A stretch of DNA of 64,000 bases from Histomonas meleagridis (lineage: Eukaryota; Parabasalia; Tritrichomonadida; Dientamoebidae): positions 1 to 64,000 of the forward strand of contig WSYJ01000060.1 in the NCBI GenBank assembly GCA_020186115.1, in the 5' to 3' direction. Position 1 is the stretch's first letter; each line of letters starts with the position of its first letter. Below, piece after piece: positions 8,934 through 17,417 of this stretch. The notes beneath the pieces were generated by a model. The model was not told the DNA's origin. It saw nothing but the letters and a program-made list of their open reading frames with translations, and did no database searches. The position numbers and the translations under genes are program-made.

Positions 8934-9586
8934 ATGTCAAACGACTGTGACTTACTTTACAGTATGTTTTTTCTCTAACCTTCAGAAGTTCTCATTGTTG
9001 GAGACTCTAGTGTTGGGAAGAGCTGTCTTTTGATACGATTTTCAGATAAAACTTTTAGTGACGTATGTTTTAATTATAACTCCAGAATTATGTTTCAACA
9101 ATTGGTGTAGATTTTAAAATCAGGACAATAGACTTAAATGGTAACCAAATCAAACTTCAAATTTGGGATACGGCAGGACAAGAGCGATTTCAATCAATTA
9201 CAGCAAATTACTACCATGGTTCTCATGCTATCGCAATTGTATATGATGTTACAGATAGGAAGTCATTCGATAACTTAAGAAAATGGTTAGCAGATGTTGA
9301 TCGTCTTGCTAATCCTCAAGTTTGCAAATTTATTATCGGTAACAAAATTGATCTGGAAGACAAAAGAGTTGTTTCTAGAGATGAAGGACAAGCATTTGCA
9401 GACAAGCTTGGCATCCCATTTTTGGAAACATCTGCAAAAACCGCGACAAATGTAAATGAGATGTTTTATGCAATGACACAAGCAATCTACCAAAGACAAG
9501 GCTCACAGGTGAGGAGCAACACAAATGACCCTATAGGATTTAACTTCAGGCAAGGAAATAGAGTCGGAAACGATTGCCCTTGCTAG
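8934..9586 (+). CDS. Rab family small GTPase (Rab1/Ypt1-like), three exons
   Basis: Exons 8934-8961, 8986-9062 and 9086-9586 join to 201 residues. G1 is GDSSVGKS, the effector-loop Thr is in YVSTIGVDF, G3 is WDTAGQERF, G4 is GNKIDL and G5 is ETSAK. The C-terminus DCPC ends in a CxC geranylgeranylation signal. Rab1/Ypt1 proteins drive ER-to-Golgi vesicle tethering; the exact subclass is inferred from the switch region and is not certain. Without removal of the two tiny introns the P-loop and switch I are out of frame, which is why only the third exon looks open. A possible third intron near 9510 (GTGAGG to TTCAG) would be 41 nt and would destroy the CxC end, so it is not used. Confidence 0.9.
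8962..8985 (+). other. 24-nt spliceosomal intron in the Rab gene
   Basis: GTATGT donor, CTAAC branch-like motif five bases before the CAG acceptor. It interrupts a Lys codon after TAC and its removal restores KVLIVGDSSVGKS. The donor plus the joined branch/acceptor motif match the trichomonad intron consensus. Confidence 0.85.
9063..9085 (+). other. 23-nt spliceosomal intron in the Rab gene
   Basis: GTATGT donor, ATAAC five bases before the CAG acceptor, phase 0 between Asp and Asn of FSDNYVSTIG. Removal restores switch I. It is among the shortest plausible spliceosomal introns. Confidence 0.85.
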
Positions 9587-9942
9587 ATCTATCAATAAAC
9601 AAAAACTTTTTATTCAGACTCAAATCTGTTCTTTATTTAGCACAAGTGAATGTATTAATTTTTTTAAATGTTCTGTTCATTATGTTTGAACATGTTGTTA
9701 CTCTTATTGGAACTTTATCATCAAAGACGATTTTGCTTGTATAAAATTTTTATAAACTGTTCTAAGTCAATTCGAAGTTAGAAAGTTCGATAGAATAAAG
9801 TTCACAAATATTCTGAGGCACGATCATACCCAACAGCAAAAGTCAAAAATCAAGCCTATCGGTTTACGTTAGAAAGCACTTCCCATAACCAAACAGACTT
9901 TCTCAAATCTGAATTACAACGACCACTTCACATTTCAGGAAA
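9587..9942. other. Intergenic between Rab and succinyl-CoA synthetase genes
   Basis: AT-rich 3' flank of Rab, then the promoter of the next gene with TCACATTTCAGG within 20 bp of its ATG, an initiator-like sequence. Confidence 0.4.
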
Positions 9943-10869
9943 ATGATTTCATCTTCAGCGAGAAATCTCCACAAACCACTTCTCTTTGTTGATGAGAACA
10001 CACGTGTTGTTGTACAAGGTATTGGAAATCAAGGACAATTCCATTCACGTTTAATGCGCGAATATGGAACAAATGTTGTTGCAGGTGTTCACCCTAAGAA
10101 GGCTGGACAAATCATTGCTGGAATGCCAGTTTTTGCCTCTGTTAAAGATGCTGTTCAAAAAACAGATGCCAATGCATCACTCATCTTCGTTCCAGCCTCT
10201 GGTGCTGCTGCCGCTATGATAGAAGCAGCCAACGCTGGTGTAGGTCTTATTGTTTGTATCACCGAACACATTCCACAACATGATATGATCAAAGTCAAGA
10301 AAGTTCTCAAAGAAAAAGGTGTTGAACTCATTGGCCCCAACTGCCCAGGTATTATTCAACCACGTACCCATTGTAAAATGGGCATCATTCCAACCAATAT
10401 TCATACACCAGGCAAAATTGGTATTGTTTCACGTTCTGGAACACTTACATATGAAGCATCATATGCCACTACTTTAGCCGGACTTGGCCAATCCACAGTT
10501 GTTGGAATTGGCGGAGATCCATTTGCAGGACAACTTCACGTTGATGTTGTCAAAAGGTTTGCAGAAGACCCACGCACCGAAGGCATCATCCTCATTGGTG
10601 AAATTGGCGGCCAATCCGAAGAAGATGCTGCCGAATGGATTCACAAGAATCAACTCACCAAGGAAAAGCCAGTCGTCAGCTTCATCGCAGGAGCCACAGC
10701 GCCACCTGGCAAACGTATGGGTCACGCGGGCGCTATCATTTCTGGCGGAAAGGGAACTGCCGAAGGCAAATACGAAGCACTCCAAGCAGCAGGCGTCCGC
10801 ATCTCGCGCCATCCAGGAAACCTCGGAAAGTTCATTTTCGAGGAAATGAAGAAGTTAGGCCGCATCTAA
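9943..10869 (+). CDS. Succinyl-CoA synthetase (succinate thiokinase) alpha subunit, hydrogenosomal
   Basis: 308 residues. The protein begins [12 protein letters not shown], a short Ser/Arg presequence of the trichomonad hydrogenosome type, probably cut near RN. The CoA-binding Rossmann part has GIGNQGQFH (about 26-34); GPNCPG is at 131-136; the phospho-His is H261 in MGHAGAI, followed by the glycine-rich GGKGTAEGK. With the beta subunit it makes ATP or GTP from succinyl-CoA and phosphate, the substrate-level phosphorylation step of hydrogenosomes, where CoA is supplied by acetate:succinate CoA-transferase. The stop is TAAA. Codon use is more biased (GC at third positions) toward the 3' end, typical of a highly expressed gene. 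Confidence 0.95.
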   Translation: MISSSARNLHKPLLFVDENTRVVVQGIGNQGQFHSRLMREYGTNVVAGVHPKKAGQIIAGMPVFASVKDAVQKTDANASLIFVPASGAAAAMIEAANAGVGLIVCITEHIPQHDMIKVKKVLKEKGVELIGPNCPGIIQPRTHCKMGIIPTNIHTPGKIGIVSRSGTLTYEASYATTLAGLGQSTVVGIGGDPFAGQLHVDVVKRFAEDPRTEGIILIGEIGGQSEEDAAEWIHKNQLTKEKPVVSFIAGATAPPGKRMGHAGAIISGGKGTAEGKYEALQAAGVRISRHPGNLGKFIFEEMKKLGRI

Positions 10870-11358
10870 ACACTTAAATTAACTTTATTTTTTGTTCCAA
10901 TTTTATGGCTTTTTATAAAGATGAAATAAATTGTTCTTTTTGTTTTATGGTTTTGGATATTTTTAGAGAGGAAACAGAAATTTTGTTTTCTTTGTCTGTA
11001 ACCTGAAGATCATTTAGATTTTTTATGTTTTTGCTCATATAAGAATCAAATTAATTTAATCATTTTCAAAGGTTATTGATATACGATAAATTGAAATGAA
11101 TAAAATTATTTAAATTATTAATAATTATTCAACATCAAAACAGTTGTTGAACAACCTCATAAAAATAGTCATTAGTATTATGTAAAGAATTGTGTTACCC
11201 AAAGGTATATTTTGAAAAATTTTTCATTGGTTGTTTATGTTTAATATTTATAATCTTCATTTTATATTGCAATTAAAATATGGCCAATGTTACTAATCTA
11301 AACATAATGTTCACGCGATGTTTTGATTTTTAAAGAAAAGACATTATAACAGTAATTT
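10870..11358. other. AT-rich intergenic sequence between convergent genes
   Basis: No coding frame or RNA gene recognised. Confidence 0.4.
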
Positions 11359-12510
11359 TTATTCAATAATTACAGTGTCCTCAAATCTGCATCCGATTCC
11401 TCTAAGTTCCATAGGAATATTTTTGTTGTTCACATGGAAGTACAGACCTGGCTCAATTGAGAACACAGTCCCTTTTTTAATTGGGTATTCATAAGGTATT
11501 TCATCGCAATCGTGAACATCGATTCCAATGAAGTGTGAAACCCAATGCGGAAACACTTCATTTAGTTGGTGCTGATTTAAATTCACGCCAAACCCTTTCA
11601 GCCCATCCAATAACATTCTTTCGCAATCGATGTGTATGGCCTTTAAGTTTTGATACATTTTTCGTTTTGTTCGTGACTTAAGTACATCTTTGATATCATT
11701 AACCATTTCAAGAAGTTCGAGATGTACATTTGGTACTTTACCAATTGGCACCGTACGTGTATAATCAGATGCATATGAATTATATTCACAACCTGCATCC
11801 ATCATAAAACAATCGCCTTCTTTAAGAATGCAATTGTTGTCGAGATAATGCATATAAGTCGCATTAGTCCCTGATGCAGCAACAATGGGATATGCTAAGT
11901 CAGTGGCCCCATGATTATAACAATATAGCTCAAAGCGTGATGCAATTTGTCGCTCAATTAAACCAGGTTTAACTGTAGAAAGTGCATTTGACATTGCTTT
12001 TTCAGTGATCGAACATGCGGTGCGGATTAATGATATCTCTTTAGGCGTTTTATACACACGGAGTTTGTCTAGATAAGGTGCAAGAGGATGATATTTGAAG
12101 TTATGAGGCTGTTGATGAACTGGAAAACTACAAAAGATTTGTTGAAATTTAGGAGTATTAGTTTTGATCCAATCATTTAACTCATTGATAGGAACGACCT
12201 TTTGAACGCCAGTTTGTTTAATGGCTTCATCAAATGGAAGATGGTATCCATGATATATTTCATCAAATGGATTTGGCTTTGGTAAAAATAAAGTAGAAGT
12301 AATATCATTAGATACTTTTTGAATTGTAAGTACACCGCCTGGTTGGGTATATCCTGTTAAATATATCATATCAGAAAATTGAGAAAAATGATATTGAAGC
12401 TTTGGATTCCGTTTTAATGGATACTTGCCATATACAATGATAAGACTATTTGGTGACTTAATGGATTCGAATAAGTTTAGCCTTCTTGATATATAGTCAG
12501 CTGCAATCAT
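11359..12510 (-). CDS. Xaa-Pro aminopeptidase (peptidase M24B)
   Basis: 383 residues. An N-terminal creatinase-like domain with YHFSQFSDMIYLTGY and a C-terminal pita-bread domain. The five M24 metal ligands can all be placed: D238 (MMDAG), D249 (SDYTRT), H326 (SHFIGIDVHD), E353 (EPGLYFH) and E377 (CRFEDT). It removes an N-terminal residue that precedes proline, with two metal ions. The N-terminal half resembles the XPNPEP3/Icp55 type, but there is no clear organelle presequence before MIAADYISRR, and the protein is shorter than usual (about 430-500). ATCGTTTTAAA abuts the start codon. The stop forms TAAA. Confidence 0.9.
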   Translation of the reverse strand: MIAADYISRRLNLFESIKSPNSLIIVYGKYPLKRNPKLQYHFSQFSDMIYLTGYTQPGGVLTIQKVSNDITSTLFLPKPNPFDEIYHGYHLPFDEAIKQTGVQKVVPINELNDWIKTNTPKFQQIFCSFPVHQQPHNFKYHPLAPYLDKLRVYKTPKEISLIRTACSITEKAMSNALSTVKPGLIERQIASRFELYCYNHGATDLAYPIVAASGTNATYMHYLDNNCILKEGDCFMMDAGCEYNSYASDYTRTVPIGKVPNVHLELLEMVNDIKDVLKSRTKRKMYQNLKAIHIDCERMLLDGLKGFGVNLNQHQLNEVFPHWVSHFIGIDVHDCDEIPYEYPIKKGTVFSIEPGLYFHVNNKNIPMELRGIGCRFEDTVIIE

Positions 12511-12580
12511 TTTAAAACGATAGACTCAAAATACGATAAAAATAAATTGAAAAATACTGTCACTTTTCTAAAGGTAATTT

Positions 12581-13807
12581 TTATTTTGGATTTTGGATAT
12601 GCCTCATTAATTCCATAGCCTCTCTAATTGTTACATCAGGGGATATATTTTTCATGAAGTAAGAAATGGAGTTACTAATTTTCTGTGCTGCTTCATCAGA
12701 TACAGTTGTTGGTGAATATTGTAATCTATTTGAAATCAGATTTTTGTGGCTTCCGACCATCGAAAAGCTGGTTAATGTTACTGTTCTTTCGATTATTTTA
12801 CTTTTCATACTTTGTTGAACCCATACATCATTAATTGGATCTTTAAATTCCATTGGTCCAACATTCGATAATTCAACGAGGATGTTCTCATTATCATTTC
12901 CACCATAATCAAATTCAGGTTTAAGTGAATTAAAAATCGCACCATTCAAAGTCTTTCGATTAAAGTTATTCCTGAGTTGTTTTCCTGCTTCACGAATAGT
13001 CATTTGCTCATTGACATTGTCGGCAACGACTCCAAAAGAAGTGAAATTGTTTCCAGCATTTTCGCTAACGGTTTTTTGACGGGGGTTAATAAACGGTCGC
13101 AAATCAACACATGTTAAACAGCCGACTTTTAAAGGCCTTTTCACATTATTTAGTGTTTCGCTTGCAAGTGCAATAGATAACCATAGTGACTCTGTAAGGC
13201 CTGAAAGTTTTCCAGTAGATTTATTATACCATTTGTGTTCTTCAATGGGAAATACATCATTGATATCGCGACGAAAGATAGTGGATGGCGTTTCAGGAAG
13301 TGTGTGACTGAATGGAAATCGAGACACTTTTAAAGTATCTTGTTCAAAACTTGGATCGTCTATTGTTTCCTGAATTTCGTTAGAGAAAAGCTCAAAAGGC
13401 GTTATTGGAAGTCCTTTAACTTCATTTAAATTATCATTGAGGATATTTCGGATAAGATTTTTGAAGAACCCTCCATCTGTAAACCCATGACTTGAATTAA
13501 CAGAAACAAATTTATCATTTGCTGCAATTGTTGCAAATTCTTTTGAAAAATCTGGCCGGTAATGGTTATCAATATATATTGATGCTTCATATGCATTCTT
13601 TATTGAGTTTGGTAGAGAGTGAACTGTTACTTTATTGTCTTGAGCTATTAGGTTATTTCCATCTGTTTTTAATCGAAATCCAATTATTGACTTAATGAGA
13701 TTATTAATGATTTTTGGAATTACTTTGGAATCATTAACGCCAACCGCAAATTGCATTAGCTCATATGAGTCAAGAAATATTTTTTCGGATTGAGCGAGCT
13801 TTCTCAT
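12581..13807 (-). CDS. CoA-dependent acyltransferase superfamily protein (HxxxDGG)
   Basis: About 408 residues from the ATG at 13807. The motif SSHGFTDGGF (about residue 110) matches the catalytic HxxxDG of the CoA-dependent acyltransferase/condensation superfamily. About 130 residues later CVDLRPFINP followed by NNFTSFGVVA resembles the (N/V)DLRP...GN region of alcohol acetyltransferases and PapA5-like enzymes. This suggests acyl transfer from acyl-CoA to a hydroxyl or amine; the acceptor is unknown. No signal peptide or membrane segment. Only 70 bp separate its stop from the start of the downstream aminopeptidase, both on the minus strand. The family call is by motif and spacing only. Confidence 0.55.
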   Translation of the reverse strand: MRKLAQSEKIFLDSYELMQFAVGVNDSKVIPKIINNLIKSIIGFRLKTDGNNLIAQDNKVTVHSLPNSIKNAYEASIYIDNHYRPDFSKEFATIAANDKFVSVNSSHGFTDGGFFKNLIRNILNDNLNEVKGLPITPFELFSNEIQETIDDPSFEQDTLKVSRFPFSHTLPETPSTIFRRDINDVFPIEEHKWYNKSTGKLSGLTESLWLSIALASETLNNVKRPLKVGCLTCVDLRPFINPRQKTVSENAGNNFTSFGVVADNVNEQMTIREAGKQLRNNFNRKTLNGAIFNSLKPEFDYGGNDNENILVELSNVGPMEFKDPINDVWVQQSMKSKIIERTVTLTSFSMVGSHKNLISNRLQYSPTTVSDEAAQKISNSISYFMKNISPDVTIREAMELMRHIQNPK

Positions 13808-14350
13808 CAAAAAATCTGAACATGGTCTAAACTAAATTGAATGGTTAACGTGGTCAAAATATCAGTGAAAGTAAACTTTTTGAAAACAGTTTGTTCCGAT
13901 ACATTTTGTTTGCTTTTTGATCGTATGATGTGTTTTTCAGTACAAATTGAATGCTTATCGTTATTTTATAATGGTTAAAATTTTTTGCCATCATGTTTTC
14001 CAAGGTGTTTCTTTGTTTTTTAAATTAAAACTTCTTGTTTGTCTTTTTTTTCCTTTTTTATACTTATTTTTAGCCTATGATGAAAACCTAAATTAAAATT
14101 TTAATCAATGTGAAATTTTGTATCAGCTAATAATGTTATTATAGTCAAAAAATCTTGATGATAGAAAGTGTTCATTTTTTATTCCATCAATGTAATACAG
14201 CATTAAAGGAGTTCTATGGCTAACACATTTTCCAAATATGAAATTTGAAAACTTTTACATATAAATTTATATTCCAGAATAAATCTATAATAATGTTAAA
14301 TAACTGATTTATTATTAAGTTTTATAGTAGTAAATATTTGATTTATTAAG
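13808..14350. other. AT-rich intergenic sequence
   Basis: Promoter side of the acyltransferase gene (CATTCAATTTAG upstream on the minus strand) and then featureless AT-rich DNA. Confidence 0.4.
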
Positions 14351-14359
14351 TGGAACGTG

Positions 14360-15300
14360 GATGAATTGTTCCAAACAAAATGAATGTGTTTTCGTTACTT
14401 TTATTTTGTTCTTAATATGTTCTGCTATTTCATTCAGTCCAATGATTCATTACTTTCGTCGTCATCATTTTTCATTTTTTGATGTTTCTTCAGCACTTTT
14501 TTTCAATTCATGTTGCATCTTTTGTAGAATTCGAGTCCTTCTTTATCTATATTCTGTATCCATTTCATTATTTGCCACACAATTTCGCGTAGATCATTTA
14601 AATCATGTACATCTTCATTATATCTATTATCCAATTTGATGTCATTATCATCGAAACTTTGTGTTGTATCTGTTTTATTATTTCTATATCTTTTATTCTC
14701 ATTAACTTCTTTGCGTTCATTAAATAAAAGTTTCTCTTCATTAGGTGGAAAACATTTATCGATTAATTTTTGGTCTTTGGCTTTAATTTCCCAATTTGTA
14801 TTTTTACTAAAGCTAATTCCGAAGTATTATCATATTACCAACTTGGGAAGATTTAACAAATTTAGGTGGTCGAGAAATCAATTTTTTTCAAAAATTGCAA
14901 TGCGCAATGAAATATTCCTGATCTCGGATTAGAACCAGCATCCCACATTATACAAAATTACTCAAGATCTTCAAGTTTAACATTTTATGCAAATTTGTTA
15001 ATGATAATTTTAAATTCAATTGTGGCTCTTACAAAATTACATGAGTTTGATGTTATAGCAATAGATATATGTAATAACAATGATGTGAATGATTGTATTT
15101 ATTTTATGAAATTCCTTGAAATATTATTAAAATACATTCATTAACTGGTTCATGTGTTTTAGGTTCATGATCTTTTAATGCTCCAACAACTTCTGGTAAG
15201 AAAATATTTAATGTTGATTTTCCTGTTCCTACTGCGCACACAACATAAAGTTTTTGAAAGAATATATTTTTAAATATTATTCAAAGCTAAAAAGTCCTCT
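14360..15300 (-). pseudogene. Decayed gene with a P-loop NTPase motif
   Basis: No long frame survives, but the minus strand retains gene-like pieces. Around 15107-15270 it reads a hydrophobic strand into a Walker A loop (YVVCAVGTGKSTL), then FLPEVVGALKDHEPKTHEPV up to a stop at 15104. Around 14500-14770 a charged open stretch runs CFPPNEEKLLFNERKEV and on to IVWQIMKWIQNIDKEGLEF. Stops and frame changes separate them. The P-loop after a beta-strand suggests a GTPase or ATPase of the AIG1/septin/dynamin type, but the family is not recognisable. Plus-strand frames here are the reverse of this relic. Confidence 0.4.
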
Positions 15301-15474
15301 TTCTTTTTAATCACTTTAATTATAAAATTTATGAAATTCTATGACTTTGATGCAAGGTATAACAATAGTAAACCACAGACTATTATTATAATAACAATTG
15401 TGACATTGGCTGACTTCAAATATATGGAAACGCTTTTGAAAAAAAGATTATTAAGGTCACAAATTAGGCAAAAG

Positions 15475-15883
15475 TTACAAATTTTTCCATTCAAAAAGTA
15501 ATTTAACTATTTCTGTGTTACCATGTTTAGTTGCTTCCATAAGTGCTGTTTGAAATAACTTAAATAATTTCCAAATATTATTTTGATATATTAAATTATT
15601 AAAATAAATTTTAAATAAAACAAATAAATATTTTTAGCATTAACATCAATTCCTTCTTGTTCAAGAAGTAATATAGCTATTTCTGTATGACCTTCATAAG
15701 ATGCATTAATAAGTGCTGTTTTAAATAATTTAAATAATTTCCAAATATTATTTTGAAATAAAAAATTCTTAAAATAAACATCAAATAAAGTAAATAAATA
15801 TCTTCAGCATTAATATAAATTCCTTTTTGTTTTAAAATGTATGAAATAAGTTCAATATTCCCTGAAAATGAAGTAAAAACCAA
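15475..15883 (-). pseudogene. Degenerate ankyrin array of a DUF3447 gene, with inter-repeat spacers
   Basis: On the minus strand this continues the gene at 15852-16778 after a frame change. Three ankyrin repeats are readable: FTSFSGNIELISYILKQKGI, TALINASYEGHTEIAILLLE and TALMEATKHGNTEIVKLLFE, the last ending at a TAA at 15475-15477. Between them lie AT-rich spacers of roughly 80 nt with the shared core TTTGGAAATTATTTAA. The spacers change the frame, so the repeats cannot be translated together as the DNA stands. See the separate finding on these spacers. Confidence 0.6.
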
Positions 15884-16778
15884 AATATCTTCTAGAATTT
15901 GAATATTTTAAAAGAAAAATATTTCCAATTTTTGCTGCTTTATTAATGATATTTTCATTAATTTTCATTCCTTCTTTTTCTAAATATGTAAAAATTTCAT
16001 AATTAAAATATGAAACGCATTTTTCTCCTAATTCTTTGAATTTATCAATATCTTCAATTTTATTTTCATAAATATAATGAAAGATATCATTTCGATGAAA
16101 TTCAATTGCTGCTACATATGCACCTTCAAATGATGAATGATTTTGTTCACATAAATGAATAATTTCTTCATTTCCACCTGCAACTGCATATTTACCTGTA
16201 TTTTCTACATTTGCTCCATTCATAAGTAAACAATTAAAAAAATTGATTGAAAAAAAAAATGCTGCATAATCAATTAATGTAACATTCTTTTGATTAATAA
16301 ATGAACATCTTTCATAAAGTGATGGTTCAATATATTGATTAAAATTAAAATCATTTTGTGATGATATTTCTTGAAGTTTTTCTATTTCATTCCGAATTAT
16401 TTTTGCGATTTCATTTGGGTTAACTCCTTCTTGAATTAATTGCTTATGAAGTGCAAAATCATTATTTGAAAGTTCTTCATAAGAAATATTTTCCTGATCA
16501 AATAAAGATTTATATTCATCTGATTTATCTTGATTAATATGAACAAAAAATGGTTTACGTATATTTTGAATGATTTTTGATTCAAGTATATTATAATTAA
16601 TCATGTAATTAAGTAAATAAAATGATTCTTGTGTGTTTTTCTTAAGAAGAAATTGAGCAAAAAAATTTATTATTTTTGTGTTGATTTTCTGATTTTCTTC
16701 ACATTTTTCAATTTCTTGTAATGATCTCAAATATATATCAAAATTATAATCACTAATCAAAAGAGATGTATATATCAT
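15852..16778 (-). CDS. DUF3447/ankyrin family protein, 5' and 3' truncated
   Basis: 308 residues of the DUF3447 region seen in large trichomonad ankyrin families: YEELSNNDFALHKQLIQEG, then IRNEIEKLQEISSQNDFNFN, then TGKYAVAGGNEEIIHLCEQN. It is about 60-70% alike by eye to the copy at 28124-29158 over the shared part. Relative to that copy about 57 N-terminal residues are missing: the frame is open upstream only to a stop at 16860-16862 and has no ATG before 16778, while a family-like ATG at 16880 is followed at once by a TAG. Downstream the frame ends where the ankyrin array shifts frame. Probably a decaying gene. The function of the family is unknown; ankyrin repeats usually bind proteins. 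Confidence 0.6.
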   Translation of the reverse strand: MIYTSLLISDYNFDIYLRSLQEIEKCEENQKINTKIINFFAQFLLKKNTQESFYLLNYMINYNILESKIIQNIRKPFFVHINQDKSDEYKSLFDQENISYEELSNNDFALHKQLIQEGVNPNEIAKIIRNEIEKLQEISSQNDFNFNQYIEPSLYERCSFINQKNVTLIDYAAFFFSINFFNCLLMNGANVENTGKYAVAGGNEEIIHLCEQNHSSFEGAYVAAIEFHRNDIFHYIYENKIEDIDKFKELGEKCVSYFNYEIFTYLEKEGMKINENIINKAAKIGNIFLLKYSNSRRYFGFYFIFREY

Positions 16779-16880
16779 TCGGCTTATAATGATATCATAA
16801 GATATTGAATATTCTTTACAAAATTTGCTGATAATAAAACTAAAAATCTCATTATTGCCCTAAAAATACTACAAACCCAT

Positions 16881-17417
16881 TGATTGAATAAATAATTCAA
16901 CCAACCAAAAAGCTATCGAATTCACCAAATAAAAATACGAATTTCTTGCTGCAAATTAATTTTAAACAATATGTGCTGATTCTAATATTCTACATTATAA
17001 TGTAGGAATACATATTTATTTATATTTGAATTTGTAAGAGAAACTCGATCTGGATAGATATTCTATCAGTGATAGAGGTACTTCAACTCCAAAAAAAAAA
17101 AAAAAAAAAAAAAATTAAATAAATAAATAAATTAACTTCTTTTTTTATTCCATATGTAAGCATTCCATAAAAGTTTCTTTATTCATTCAAATATTTTTGA
17201 TATTTATTATGAGCACCGTCGTATTCAAAAAGTCATTGACAATGTCTGTTCGAATATGCGAAATTCAATTTTTTTGCAAAATGTTGATGGGACTTTATTT
17301 TTTTTGAATTCAAACAACGGTTTCATCAAAAAAATCTTGTTCAACATCGTTATCCGTTTATAAACTACACAATTTGCAAAAAGTGCTCAATTCAGCAAAC
17401 GTTCTTTTATTCAGGGA
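16881..17417. other. Intergenic, with A25 tract
   Basis: AT-rich DNA upstream of the large membrane protein gene, with an A25 run at 17091-17115 and AAAT repeats just after it. TATTCAGGGA lies directly before the downstream ATG. Confidence 0.4.
17091..17115 (+). repeat. A25 homopolymer followed by (AAAT)n
   Basis: Twenty-five A residues and then TTAAATAAATAAATAAATT. It could be a simple repeat or the tail of a retroposed transcript; nothing recognisable precedes it. Confidence 0.8.

Noticed and set aside
9508-9550. Possible third intron in the Rab gene (GTGAGG to TTCAG, 41 nt)
   Set aside because: Removing it shifts the frame into an early stop and loses the CxC prenylation end; the donor is also not GTATGT.
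10474-10812. Long antisense frame across the succinyl-CoA synthetase gene
   Set aside because: It mirrors a codon-biased gene; no motif, start context or family is visible in it.
14361-14932. Two plus-strand frames rich in Phe/Ser/Leu
   Set aside because: They are the complement of a charged, gene-like minus-strand relic and have no other support.
17063-17077. CTATCAGTGATAGAG, matching most of a bacterial tet operator
   Set aside because: The surrounding DNA is ordinary protist intergenic sequence with no vector or bacterial gene; a 15-base palindrome can arise by chance.
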